Origin: Litoditis marina | Taxonomy: Eukaryota; Nematoda; Chromadorea; Rhabditida; Rhabditidae | Reading direction: 5' to 3' | NCBI GenBank assembly: GCA_964036275.1 | Contig: OZ038435.1 | Span: 25,329,581-25,393,580 of the forward strand | Length of the DNA: 64,000 bases | Shown here: piece after piece, positions 1 to 12,500 of the stretch | Layout of the letters: the number at the start of each line of letters is the position of its first letter | How positions within the stretch are numbered: the first letter of the stretch is position 1 | The notes under the pieces: model-generated | Seen by the model: only the letters and a program-made list of their open reading frames with translations | Database searches by the model: none | Told to the model about the DNA's origin: nothing | Program-made: the position numbers and the translations under genes

Positions 1-3000
1 TAATGAATTTGGTATTGATATGTGAACTTGAATAAGAACAGATTGCATGTTTGTGAGTGACAAAAGTAACCAGATGAACTTATGAACATACCGTAATTGA
101 CGATACTAAGCTTAGCCTTCTGCGCCTTCCTGCTGACTTCTCGATATGCTGTGATAGCCGAGGCTCCTTGGAAGCAAAGGGACATCAAAAGCGCATAGTA
201 GGCCTAAATACGAAAACTTCAAGTGAGAACACATACACAAGCATACAAAAGAAATGACGGTGAACTAACCAAAAATTATTTTCAACTTTTGACGTTTTGA
301 CGCAAATCAAGAAGTACACCCCCTACCGGAAAGTTCACTTATACAATGAAAATTAATTTGTTACTTATTAACTTACTATCAGGATTCAGGCAGCACATTA
401 GAGAAAGTTGGAAGACTAGAAAATAGTTCTAAACAGCAAAAAATCTCACAAATCATGTTATAAGTATTCTTTAGAGAGAAAAATTCCGCAAGTTGTTATG
501 TATTCCTTCACTGCATCAGTATTCAGTAAGTAAAGATACATTCACAAAACACAAAGTGCTAACGACTCCAACTAACTAACGTAAGTGAGCGGTTCCAGAG
601 CAGCCGGGTGGAGCAGTCCACTGACTCCATGGTAGATAGAAAGACCACCACCGAACGCCATGATACCACAACCCGTAATCAGTGAAGTCACATAACGCAT
701 ATTGCCTAAAAAACAATTTTCATGCGAACCAAGGAAATTGTAGCAGACATATCTTACATACCGTAATATAATCAGGAAATAACTTCGCCTCATCTGCAAA
801 TAGCAATCTGTGCGTTTTGTGTTTTTAACAATTACAAACGAAACTATTGAAATTCTCATGCTGGATTCCTTAGACGACTCGTCCGTAGTTTTTACATTAA
901 GCAACACTACCAAAGCCCAGTTAGCATGGCAATTCTGTACTGTACATGCAACACGAAAGGACGAACGTGAGATCTCGCAAGCGTACCGTATCCGTAAGGG
1001 AACAGATTGTCCGGATTCTTGGCCGAATACCGTATTCCCAGTAACAGAATCAACTGATTGCAGGTGTCCATTGTGCTGTGGATAGCCTCGGCAAAAAGAG
1101 ACTTTGACCCCGTCATATAGGCGGCCAGGAACTGAAAATACTTTTGAATTTTCGGGCAAACTTCGATTTGTTTTTCATCAAAACGTTTGCCCTGAGGCGC
1201 TCGGGTCATGAAACATAACTTTTCTTCATTTCTCCTCTTCGCGAATAGTTGATCAGTTTTTCTCCCCTTGTACATTGGGGAGAAGATGATAATTGATAAT
1301 TTCTATCCTAAATCAAAACCATAATAGTATAATCAGTCGAGAATAAGGGATACTACTTTCACTTTGTACATCATAGTAGTTCTTACCTTGCAGATAGCAT
1401 CGCACATGTTGAGTGTGAAAGCGATAGCCACAACTCGGTCAGCACCCTGTAAGACAAAACGTACGGGATAATCAAAAACTATTATGGCGATAGCGATGGT
1501 CGAATCATATGTGAGGCGACTTTGTTGTTTACAAAAATTTATTAAACATCGGGTGTTTCATCTGGATTATTGCACTACCAAACTAGAGGGAAAGAGAGGC
1601 ATTTCACCGGTAAAAGTGACATTTGTTGAAATTTGGTCCGTTCAAAATCCCGATTTTGAAGAAAAACGGGTGATTCAATCGACATCGACAAAGTCGCCCT
1701 CGACAAATCGACAAAGTCGCCCTACGTTTGGGTCGAATCGTCAAATGTTTGTTTCGACTATCAGTACGGTTGACTAGGAACTGATTAGAGAAGTTATAGG
1801 TCTCCTCATCAAACTGGACACTGACCCTTCTTTGATTATTCCAAAGATTTACAAGACAAACATATAACATGGAGAAGAGCCAAAAATTAAATGGACTACG
1901 AATCACAGGGATACACAAGTAAGGTGCGACTTATCTTCGAAAACGAGCCCACTTTTCGATTTGTATACGCTACTTTCAAGATTTTCATAAAAACCTATTT
2001 ACGAAAAAACACCATTTCTTCCAATAATCTAATTGGTCTGGCTTTCAGCAACGTTAATTCAGATCGAACCTTTCCTTTTCCCAAGATCTGCAATGTGAAC
2101 CAATATAGCTACCCACACAAACTGTGACATTGTTCTCTCATTCATACCGTCCTACCCCAGTGAAGTTATTGGAACAGCCAGCATATCAAAAAACTGCCTA
2201 AGTCTTCGCTCAAAAAGGTAAAAGTTGTCTATTTTTGGTACAAGATCATTACTTTTCCCAGGTTCAACTCCAAAAACGGACTCCGTTTTGTCGAACAGTC
2301 GGACTTTACTGTGGTCGTAGCCATATCCACAAATAATTTACGCTCCCGGGAGAGAAAAACATATTTGTGGATACGGCCACTGGTGTGTGCCACAGGTAGG
2401 ATGCCATGGTCCGCTGACCGGGGGACCCTTAACTATTTAACAAATTGGACGAGAGGGGACCTATAACTATTTACCAAATTACTCCATTTTTGAGATTTCC
2501 TGCCGCTGAATTGGAGAGGGACCTATAACTTTTTGTGTTTTTCAGCGGGAGAGATTATTAACTCTTTAGACCCGTAACCAGGACTATCCCACATATGGTG
2601 TGTACATACCTTACTGGTATCGGTGGTCGTCTCGACGCGCATCCGCATTCTCATTCGTTCCGCGTCCGTCAGCTCCTTCCGCATGGCTACCAGCGGGCGA
2701 CGATGAGCATCTACCGCCTCGCTACTCCCGTGCACCTGAAATCATGCTTCAACTTTAAAAACTGTCTTTTGTTATGAAATTGTGAGAATTCGGTTAATTT
2801 TGATGCAAAGTTTAGAAATGAGGTGCATTTTGAACATCTAACAACATTTACTTTTCGATCGAATTGATGGTATGTGCCTGAAACACCACTATAACTACCT
2901 GGCATCATCTAAGGTAAAAAATCATAGTATCTGTGTCTTTGTTTTTTAATACCAAATAGCTAGATGAACTGGCTAACATTATACCAAATAGCTAATATCA

Positions 3001-4592
3001 TTTCGAAACGATTTTATGTGATCTGAAGAATCTTGAAGGTAATCCAAAACAGAAAGTTCGGATCATTCCGTATTTCGCTGATGAACAATACTAATCAGTT
3101 TAATTTCCAATAATTCTAAGTTACCTTCAGAGCTTTATGATACACATCAGTGAGCGAGTAGAGACGACTGATGCTGTCGTGTTTCGTCATGTCATGTGCC
3201 GTACGTAGCACGGGCCGGGTTTGACTCGGCAAATCCGCCAGATCTGCCTCCCTTTAGAAAAAGAAATGATAATTTGTGGAGAACTTAAATTTCTACAACC
3301 CCTTCGGGAATTCCGTGCGGAGCGCTCCATGTGAGCTGCGTTTTCAGCGTTTAATTACCGATATAATAACGAAAATTTTCAGACATAAGATATAAGTGTT
3401 TTGTTTCATTAAGAAGTAATCTTATTCTTTGCGGGAATATCATGTCGAACAGCAAATTAATTTATCCTAAACCACATCCACATGCAAAAACGACCGCGAA
3501 GTTGTAAGTTGGGCAACAACATACCTAATTGCTTACAGGCCTACTTCACAATAGGAGGTTTGATAAATCGATTGAGATGTTCACAAACACAAATAACAAA
3601 AACCCACTTGAGCCCGAACTCGGCCATGGCACGAAGCTGATCAATTTTGTCATTATCATACGAACGTGACTTTTTCGAGAGCCTTGCCACCTGAAAATGA
3701 TGTTGGTGATGAGACTATGTTTCGGATAAGAACATGGACAAGTTGTGCATACGTAGCCCTTAATTCAATATTTCGAAGGAAATTGAAGTTCTAGTTAAGA
3801 AAACTAAAGTGGGAATCAACAACGAAAAGAGAATGAAACAAACGTAAACACTACCAGAGTAACAAACAGATACATCATACATGTGCATATAAATTTGAAA
3901 TCAACACAAACTCACAAACTAGAAAAGAAAACACAAGAAACCTTGAAAAGTCGTTTTTTATCTGCTCTAGATAAATGCTCCGACGACGAGGGATCACTGG
4001 CTAAATGACGAACCACTGATACAGCTAAACCGGTGCATTTTCTACGCCACACTGGAAATAAAGAACAGCATTTACACATTTGTTTAAACGCAAATCTCAA
4101 ATAAAAACTGTCTAGATAACCTTAATAGATAGACTCCAACTAGAGATTTGATGTCAATGACACACGTTTAACAGCAAAACGCTCGAACTGTACAAATAAA
4201 ATGACTCTACTTCGATAGTTTGACAATCTAAGTATGTATCACCCCACCTATACATAACAACGGGAGCGTCTACACCTTATATATCACAGTTCAACTAGAC
4301 TGGTCAAATATTATTGGTTCTCAGTTCACAATCTTCAATCTTCATTCGCCAATGTTACTGAAAACTACCGAGATCATAGCTTTAATAACATTTCAATTAC
4401 TAACAAACATACCATTTCTCTATATGATGAGCAAGTAATCAACAAAATGTGAATAAATGGAATAAAACTAAAGATTTGAAAACTTGCCATTACTGGAGTG
4501 AGCCAGTAGAAGCGCGGAAGGGAGATGAAACGCGATGGACATAGTGCTGCTTTGAACGAACTTAACCACTGTGTGCACCAGAACAACGGCAC
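1..4592 (-). CDS. SLC30A9 (ZnT9)-like mitochondrial zinc transporter, 3' end outside window
   Basis: Cation-diffusion-facilitator protein matching human SLC30A9, which is known to export zinc from mitochondria. Exons on the minus strand, in order: 4484-4592, 3942-4051, 3608-3690, 3125-3251, 2610-2735, 1387-1446, 987-1131, 581-705, 92-203; phases agree throughout, and the last exon ends in a GTATGT donor, so the gene continues left of base 1. The start MPLFWCTQWLSSFK is hydrophobic with Arg and no acidic residues, as expected of a mitochondrial presequence. The middle part EFGLKEADLADL resembles the N-terminal domain of SLC30A9. The transporter core shows GADRVVAIAF, TGSKSLFAEAIHS, DTCNQLILLLGI and NMRYVTSLITGCGI, then GGGLSIYHGVSGLLHP. 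The exon 1 donor (GTTTTC) is weak, so the first junction is the least certain. Introns carry small repeats. The gene diverges from the STAR gene at 5530. Confidence 0.9.
2270..2400. repeat. Short imperfect inverted repeat in SLC30A9 intron
   Basis: Two arms around GCCATATCCACAAATA (about 2318) and TATTTGTGGATACGGCCA (about 2361) face each other, separated by about 28 bases. It looks like the tip of a decayed foldback element. Nothing coding is seen in this intron. Confidence 0.45.
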
Positions 4593-5529
4593 AACTTCAC
4601 TCTGCTGGAACTCACACCAGAATTAATGAGAACAGCACATCTGAAATCATTGAAGAATAGATAATAGTGATAAGAGCTAACAAGAAAAGTTTCAGCGTAG
4701 TATCCTTGCTCGACTGAGCGATTGAGTGGTGACACACTTCTACATCAACAAACGTATACTTTTATGAGACCCTGAACAAACATTAAGGTAATCAAAATAG
4801 TTTAATAACTATAAAGAATCTAAAAAAAATTAGAAACTTCAAGGAGAATCAAGCGTTACAAGAAAAAGTAGCTACGCAATCACACACCATTTCTACAGTA
4901 GGGAAAAATATCGTCAGGTTACTGTAGCTGTTTTACCAGCAAAACCGGCATCTCATCTGATCACACGAACAACTGATCAAATAAAAAAATCGAATACTAA
5001 AAGTTGTGGACGCAAGTTTGAATTTGTTATAAGAATACCAAATTGCTTTACATTCGAGTTGGCTACTTAGAAAAACACACTGATAAGGTTATCATTGTTA
5101 GAAAGACGCAGTTTTTGCACGAAACCAACTGACAATGCAAGATGGGGCACTCGTGAGATCAAATGTGACCAGAGACAATCAGAGTGACAAAATATTTGTT
5201 GTAATTTGATCTCGATTACTGTCATAACTTTGATTGGGCCAAAATAAGCGGGACCAAACTACAAACACAAGGAGTTACGCAACATCGACGAGACAATTTA
5301 CTCTGTACTGTTAACGTCCACAGATAGTAATTCAGACAGCGTACAACACACCACACTTGATATAAAATTAGCATAAATCCACATTGTTTTCAATTTCAGT
5401 TAATTGCACTCAAAAGTGCATATTAGCATACGCGTTACACGTAGCCAGACACTCGAAAGTAACACGTGATGAAAAGTAAATGGTATCTTCTTCCATTCGC
5501 ATCTCGTGCTACGCGAACGGCGGCTCAAA
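4593..5529. other. Divergent intergenic region, SLC30A9 / STAR gene A
   Basis: No gene is seen. It should hold the promoters of both flanking genes. The last 290 bp before the STAR start (from about 5245) align with 9195-9523, upstream of the second STAR gene: ACACGTGATGAAAAGT, GGTATCTT, GCGAACGGCGG and an AAACTACAAA block occur in the same order, so the duplication included the upstream region. Confidence 0.6.
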
Positions 5530-8216
5530 ATGGATGTTTCTACTGGTCGACAACTTGGAATAAAGAATCACAAGTAAGGTTTTAATCCTCCATTTTCCAT
5601 TAAATTTTGTTATTACTAGCATATTCTGATTAACAAGCGCGTGCACACACATAGTTCGATGTTTACTGTTTCTCGAACTTATAACTGAAACCCACTTATC
5701 TAAAAAAATTAAAATTTGTATACTTGGGTTTCATAACATTTGGTTGTCACTCCGTTTCCATAAGGAAGGTAACGAATCGGTGAATTTTATCTCGACATGA
5801 GCCAGGATTTCAATATTTGATACTGAAAAGCTGCTGTCCTGTCGCAATTGCTCGTACTGATGAACTCCTGTTCACTTATTTTCGATTTTCATGATTTTGT
5901 GTCGCTGAAGAGCATATTTTTATCACACGCTTCATTTAATAAGTTCATTAATTCATAGTTTAATTTCAAATAGAGCATGTAAAACATATATTCAAACAAT
6001 AACCCATCTTCAGGTATCTTGACGAGTTGCTGCGCGAGCTGGATATTGTACAGCAGACGGATCCGGAACGGCTGTGCCACGCTTCGGTAAATCATTTATT
6101 ACTTCGAACCTCTCTATTCAGTTGAGACTAGTTATAGTCTTTTTCATTCCTACTGAGACTCCTACAGTAGGATTACAACACTTCCACGCCGTTTTTCTCA
6201 TTTACTTATGATCGAAAACCTACTTTTACCCATTTCTCGTTCTCAAGTGCAATAAATATACGAGAGGATTTCCGATGAACGAATGTTCGGCTCCACAACA
6301 GCTTTGGGAAAATTCGTAAGGTTACTGTAGGAGTCTCAGTAGGAATGTCGTGGACTGTACCCTCTCGAAAATGAAACATTGTACCAAAGTGTCAGAAAAA
6401 GTCCACTTTTAGCTAAAGTATCGGGTCAACACCTAGGTGAGATTGTGCTCACATATCTGGCTATTGTCTGCCAGGGCATGTGCAGATTGGGTAGGTTTAG
6501 CGAACCACCTCTAACACCTCACTATTGTTCGAGCTATAGTCCAAGGTACATAAGTTGGTATTCAGGCTGTACATAATCTAATAGGATTTCCATTTCAGGT
6601 ACTTCTGAGCAAGGAAATAGAAGAAGTTCGCAAAAATTTGTCGAATCAGCCGGCGAATGAGGTATTCAATTTCATACAGTAGACAGAACCCAATTGTGAA
6701 CCGACAACTGGCTCATTTGCCGGGTCCTTTAACGGAAATTTCGTTATGTGTATCCAAATTCCTACTTACGATGAATCTCGTGATCTGTCGTTGATCTGTT
6801 GTTGTTGTTGCTATTGTTGAAACCTTTTCGGTTTAAATTTCGTTTGGTTTTTAGGTATTCACATATGCACCCACCGTATCGTTGTGATCTAACCGGGTTT
6901 TCAGGTAACCTAACCCTTTTTTGGTAACCTAATTTTCAGGTTACCTCAGTAGGAAACCGGTTGGTAACCTAGAATGAAAAACCGGTTACCTGTTTTTCTA
7001 ACGCAAAAGGTGGTTTTCACCGTTAGTTTGAACGGTAACCAGATTTTAGTTTCAGGTTACTTTCAGGTTACCTACCAAGGTAACCTGAAAAAGAGGTTAC
7101 CAAAAAAGGGTTGGGTTACCTAAAAACCCGGTTAGTTGTAGAATTGTTTCCGTATCGTTCCGTTGTAGTTTTGTAGTTTCAAAGCCCCGTTCAACTTTTT
7201 CCAACTTGCACTACCGTTTCGTATGTTACTCATCATAACTAAGATCAGTCTTATTCAGCTTTATATGTCCTACCTCAAATAAGCTCTGTCGATTTTAGTC
7301 CTCCGATTCTCCAGCTGAACATGTCGCTATGAACGATAGCAATCGCTGTCACCAGTGCGGCAGGGACTATGAGGTCTCCAATCCGAGGTGAGGAAAGAAC
7401 AGTCAAGAGATTATATTCATACTAGAAGTCAATTGAATACTCACGTAGAATTAGCATTCTAATGAAGAATCGTGCACTTTGTCATTGCACGTTTCTGAGT
7501 TCTGCTGTGTTCAACATGTTTTACGTGACTGTGCAATTGACTAACAGTATACGCTGTTTCTCTGCTCTCACACCCCCCGGGACACGAGTGCTGCGGAATA
7601 GTGCGAAAAAGGAAAGATGCAGGATTGGAATAAAGGTTATGTGATATTCTAGCTAGCGTTTTCTGAGCAAGACCACACATGGTTCTATTCTGAATGGTTC
7701 ACTGGATGAACAACAAACACCTTCTTTCATAGATTAGAGGCCATGTAAAAACTGTTGTTTTCTTTTGTCATCCTGTTTTTGTAGTTTGCTCACAGCACCC
7801 TATCAGTTCATCGTTTCACACTCTGAACAGGGGTGCACATCACGCAGGTTTTACCGTCTGTTTTCATTCTCAAGCCACTGTTGCCCTGGCACTTTTCAGT
7901 TGATTTTCAGGGTTAGTGCGGCGTGCCTTTTTCGGTCTTTCTCGTGTTATTGTCTTTGATTGTAAATGATAGACTTGAGTTAATTAAAAAGATTTGTATT
8001 ACCAGCGAAAACTTATGAAGATAGTAACTTATTTCTAGTTCTGAAGAGCACGACGATGGACAGAAACTTCTGAAGGAAATTGAAGCCTATATGGCCAAGC
8101 TAAAAGAGGAGGGAGTCGACATGGAGGAGAGCTCAGACTCATCAGTCCACGAATGCTCATTGTTTCCTCGCTCTGCTTCGCGTGAAAGTGTGATCGAGCA
8201 TATGGATAACGCCTAA
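5530..8216 (+). CDS. QUA1-only STAR-family paralogue (STAR gene A), 148 aa
   Basis: Exons 5530-5573, 6014-6086, 6599-6661, 7299-7387, 8039-8216; phases agree and the product is 148 residues ending at a TAA. Residues about 15-59 (KYLDELLRELDIVQQ, then LCHASVLLSKEIEEVRKNL) match the QUA1 homodimerisation region of STAR proteins such as GLD-1, ASD-2 and Sam68. There is no KH domain and no QUA2. Instead the protein ends in a short tail with a Cys-X2-Cys pair (RCHQCGRDYE), a charged helix (QKLLKEIEAYMAKLKEEG) and a Ser/acidic stretch. Exons 1-4 are paralogous to exons 1-4 of the gene at 9524. A protein of this kind could dimerise with full-length STAR proteins without binding RNA; that is inference. 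Exon 4 ends in phase 2, so it could instead splice to the KH exons of the next gene. Confidence 0.72.
6144..6347. repeat. Foldback element, family B, copy 1
   Basis: Terminal inverted repeats CATTCCTACTGAGACTCC (6144) and GGAGTCTCAGTAGGAATG (6330) bound about 200 bp inside intron 2 of STAR gene A; the identical arm extends over about 25 bases to CTACAGTA. A related, more diverged pair bounds 10710-10925. Confidence 0.65.
6886..7136. repeat. Long imperfect foldback rich in GGTAACC
   Basis: About 250 bp in intron 3 of STAR gene A. The outer arms read CTAACCGGGTTTTCAGG and, reversed, ACCTAAAAACCCGGTTAG; several GGTAACC or GGTTACC units lie between them in both orientations, so many alternative hairpins are possible. 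No open reading frame of note. Confidence 0.7.
7457..7655. repeat. Degenerate copy of foldback family A
   Basis: The block CTCTGCTCTCACACC followed by GGGACACGAGTG and GCGGAATAGTGCG parallels the centre of the better copies at 26058 and 62999. It lies in intron 4 of STAR gene A. The ends are too worn for terminal repeats to be drawn with certainty. Confidence 0.5.
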
Positions 8217-9523
8217 ATCAACATTTTCGTTCAGTTTTGTATTTTTCGTTCTTATTGAACTGTTTGTGCATTTCGTCTGCTGTTTTATCCACTGTGAAGC
8301 AACATTGTTGTATGATTAAAGTTGTAGACACTCAAATAAATCATTTAAAGTTGTTGACTCCCGAACAATTCCAATATGCGCTCCTCAACCTCATGATGTG
8401 TCACGATTGTTTCTAAACTCCCGTAACCATATTCACGAAACAATTGAAGTCCCACAGAGGAAGAAGAGAAAAAAAGAAAAGGATGAATAAAAATAAAAAT
8501 TTCTCAAAAGAATAGATAGCGGAGTCACTGAAAGCTGCCGCAAGTTATGTGGAAACAGCCACAGTCCTAATCGAAAATCCCGATCTCTTTCACTTGAGAG
8601 CACAAGCTTGAATTTCTAGTAGTTTTGATAACGTACTGTAAGCTTCCACATATGGCTAAAACGGAGTACAACAGACCACAACAAAAATGAAAATTAACAT
8701 AAACTCTGCCTGATACGTTGTTTTCACTTTCAGTTTATTTGAATAGGAAGTGCTGTGCTGATAAAATATCGTCGAGAAGTAGTAACTTGTTGTAATTAGT
8801 GAGAACCGCCATAGTTTACATTGGACCAGAAAAAGCGCGACGATGAAAAATTGAAGTATCGCCCCCCACTTCAGTTCACTTCACTTCCCCCCTAGCACCT
8901 CAACGCCCCACCCAAGCTGAATCCTGAAAATCTAGGAGAGGGGGGGGGGTCAAAAATCAACTTCGACATTCTCCCCCCCCCCCCCCCCCCCCCCTGAGTC
9001 GGCGGGGGTATATCTTAAATGGTGGGGGGTCAAACTTCAACGAGGGGGGGGGGGGGGGGCTGAACTTCAATACCGAAAATGTTCACTATTTACCCCCCAC
9101 CCTCAAACTTTTGTATTGCAGGTGACAAATTGAAGTACAATTTCCCAAACGCAATACAATTTTAGAAAGGTGGGGGGTAATAAGTCAATGTTTTCCGGGA
9201 CTAAACTACAAAAACAAGGGGGATTTAGGCAACATCGACTAGGAAATTCCACTATGTAAGCGTCCACATACACCTGAAACAGACTATAACACACCACAAG
9301 AAAGAAGAAGAGAGAATGAAAATTAACATAAACTCTGCTTTGTACGTTGTTTCGTTCACAGTGATTCTGGATAGGAAGTACATGCTGATAAAATACCGTC
9401 AGAAAGTGTACTCAAAGTGCCTATTTCCCGTTACACGTAGCCAGACAGTCGGAAGTGGTACGTGATGAAAAGTGAAATGGTATCTTTCATTCTCATTTCG
9501 TGCAAGGCGAACGGCGGTTCAAC
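8217..9523 (+). other. Intergenic region between STAR paralogues, with G/C-tract repeat
   Basis: No gene seen. An AAATAAAT at about 8335 is a candidate poly(A) signal for STAR gene A. The stretch 8858-9181 is a repeat of long C and G runs (see separate entry). From about 9195 to the start codon the sequence aligns with the region upstream of STAR gene A and is presumably the promoter copy. Confidence 0.55.
8858..9181 (+). repeat. G/C-homopolymer repeat element, copy 1
   Basis: Runs of about 8-22 C or G alternate with short AACTTCAA/TTGAAGTT spacers. The block ACCCTCAAACTTTTGTATTG reappears in the opposite orientation at about 25455, as do the flanking G/C runs, so the two are copies of one dispersed element. 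Confidence 0.7.
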
Positions 9524-12500
9524 ATGGATATATCTACTGGCAGTGACGAACAAGTTGGACGAAAGAACCCCAAGTAAGGCTTTAATCCTCCATTTCCCAT
9601 TTATTTGTTGTTATTACTAGCATATATACTGGTTCACAAGCGCGTGCTCATCCATAGTACGATATTACGATTCAAAATGTTTCTCGAATATCATTTATTT
9701 GAACTCTTTTTCTAAATATATCTGTTTTCTAACGGAACAGCAACATATGTCTCTCTAGACAAGAACCAGGATTTTGAGATTTCATACAAACAAGTTTTTG
9801 TGCTGTCGCTTACCACTGAATTCCTTAGTTGATTAACTTATATTGTGCTTTCTCTTAGGTCACCGGAGAGCATGATTTAGTATAGAATAGAACATGTAAA
9901 ACTTTATTATTTAACAATGACCCATTTTCAGATATCTAGACGAGTTGTTGTGCGAGCTGAGTCGGCTGCATTCTGTACAGCAGAGACATCCTGAACGGCT
10001 GTGCCATGCCTCGGTAATTTTTTCTTATTTTGACCTCACATTTCAGCTTTTGCAAATTGTATTGTACTGAACTAGTTTATCTTCTTGAAAACCAGACATT
10101 GTACAAAGTGTCACAAGTAGTCAGCTTTTAGCTTTTAGCTGAAGTATCTGGTCAACACCTAGCCGAGGCTGTGTTCACATAGTTGGGTACTGCATGAGGC
10201 CGCGTATGCATGTGCTAGTGATTGAGCAGGGTTAGCTAACCACCTATACTACCTTGCTAGTATGTGATCAAATCTGTGATCAAGTCAAATCCTTATTTCA
10301 GTTTCTTCTGAGCAAGGAAATCGAAAAAGTCTGGACGGATTTGTTGAACTCTGCTGATGTGCATGGAACGAGCCAAAACATGAATGAGCCGTCGATTGAG
10401 ATTGAGGTGAGTAATTGCACAACTTAACTTCAAATAAGTCGTTGAATTCTGTGGAAATTAGTTTTGTCTTCTTTTTTACAAATTCCAATGTTCTCACCTA
10501 AGAGGCCTAAGAGCATTGCCTTTCAGCTACACAGCCCCAAATACTCTGTACAACTAAAGGGTTCACGATTCCCAGACCAAACCCAAACGCCTGTCCGTTG
10601 GTTTTTAGCTTGATTTAGTTTTTTTTCGGTCGAAAATCTGAAATATTAACCTATATCGAGATCAAAGAACAACGAAGATATCGCCACTTCCTAATGCAGT
10701 ATAGTTCGTTTCATTCCCACTTAGACTCATTAGCACCGTGCCAAGATTTTCGAATGGCTATTTCTCAGCCCAGATATAAGTTTTCTGAAGACTTTTCTCA
10801 TTGACTTGTTCTTATGAAACTGAACAACCTTTACCAGCCATTTGCAGTTCATTGTAAAAATCCAAAGTGGTTAAAAATTGTTTGAAATATTCATTGGCTC
10901 GCTGCCAAGTCTCAGTGGGAATGACCGGGACTATTCCTTATTATTTTCAACCGACTTAAACTTTCTTATTGTCTTGCTATCCTGAGATTATTATCAACCT
11001 ATCTCACATGAACTAACCCCTGCCTATTTCAGTCTCCCGATGCCTCAACTAATCTGGTCGCTATGCACGAAAAAGTTATGATTCCTGACCTGAAGTAGGT
11101 TTATGGTACAACAAAAAAGTATCAAAGTCTGGGACTTTATCGAGGAACATTTCATCTTCTTCGTCTACACCAGCATCTTTTTCAACGTTTGCTTCTCTCT
11201 GATTTTATATTCAGCCGCGCCGCTACAGTCGTGATGCGAAATAGGATGAGAATGCTGGGATGTTCTGGCACACGTACGCTGCGAACATCTCCGGTGTTTC
11301 GCTCCGTTCCGGAGAGTGTTTCCTTCTTCAATGTTTGTAGTTTCGTAGTTCGATACAAACAAATGTAGTTTGAGCAGATGGGTCAAGATATACCGTGCAA
11401 CAGACCAATTTATACCCAATTGCTACACCCTCTCAGCATATGAGTGAATTGCAGGAAAGTCAAATGCAACCTGGTTGGTCGTATTCTGGGTCCCGGTGGA
11501 ATGAGCTTGAAAAAACTGGAGGCCCGCACGGACTGTACCATTCTGATTAGAGGAGAGGGAAGCGTCAAGGTACCCGTTTTACTGTTTTTTCTATTCCTAT
11601 CCAATCTAAACCTTCATCCAATCTGGAGGGCAGTCAAGGAACACCATCTCGAAACGATATGAAGTGAACTACATAAATCTTGAATCTTGAAAAATCTAAA
11701 CCTCTTCACTTCCTCACGTCTAGAATAGAATTATCAGGTAGAAAAGATTATGACATCATTAAACAAAGTGTAGGGGGGGCGGGGGGGGGGGGGTTCTATA
11801 GCCAATGAGGGGAAAGAAAACTTGTTGACGTCAAACTACAACTTCCATATCCGGTAGGTCTGACAGTTTGAAAAATATGCACCGGGTTTCTTTGTGTTGA
11901 ATACATTAAAAACAATCTTTTCTCAGAGTAGTGTATCTAAAATTAATAATTCTTCGTATTTGGTTTTATAGGATCGTCTTCGTGAACTCCGTTTGATCGG
12001 TACCCCCGGATGGGAGCATCTCACCGAACCTCTACACGTACTTATCATGGCTAAGGATACCAACGCCGACAGGTAATATCGTCCGTTTGTGCTAAAAAAA
12101 GTTTTCGTATACCTTTATGGAAAGTCGCACTATAGGACCAATCGTTAGGATTCGTGAATCCCACTCGTCCCATATTGCTGTGTTTCGATTTGGCTATTTT
12201 CTATTTGCTGGGGAAATCAAAAATAACGCTCATTTTTATATTTTTCGGTTATTTAACCAAAGACTTTTACAATACCAATCTATCGATTCGTTATGCAGAT
12301 GCACTGACAAACTGCGTAACTGTGTCACCCTCATCTCGAGTCTTCTCACCCCCGACCACGACGCGTACAAGAAGGAACAATTGATTCAGGTTAGGGTTTC
12401 TAGAGTCGTCGTCGGAAGAGCGAACGAGAAGAGCAACTATACTATTACCCCCGCCCCACTGCTTTCTCTTTCTTTCTCTCTCTCTCTCTTTCTACTCACT

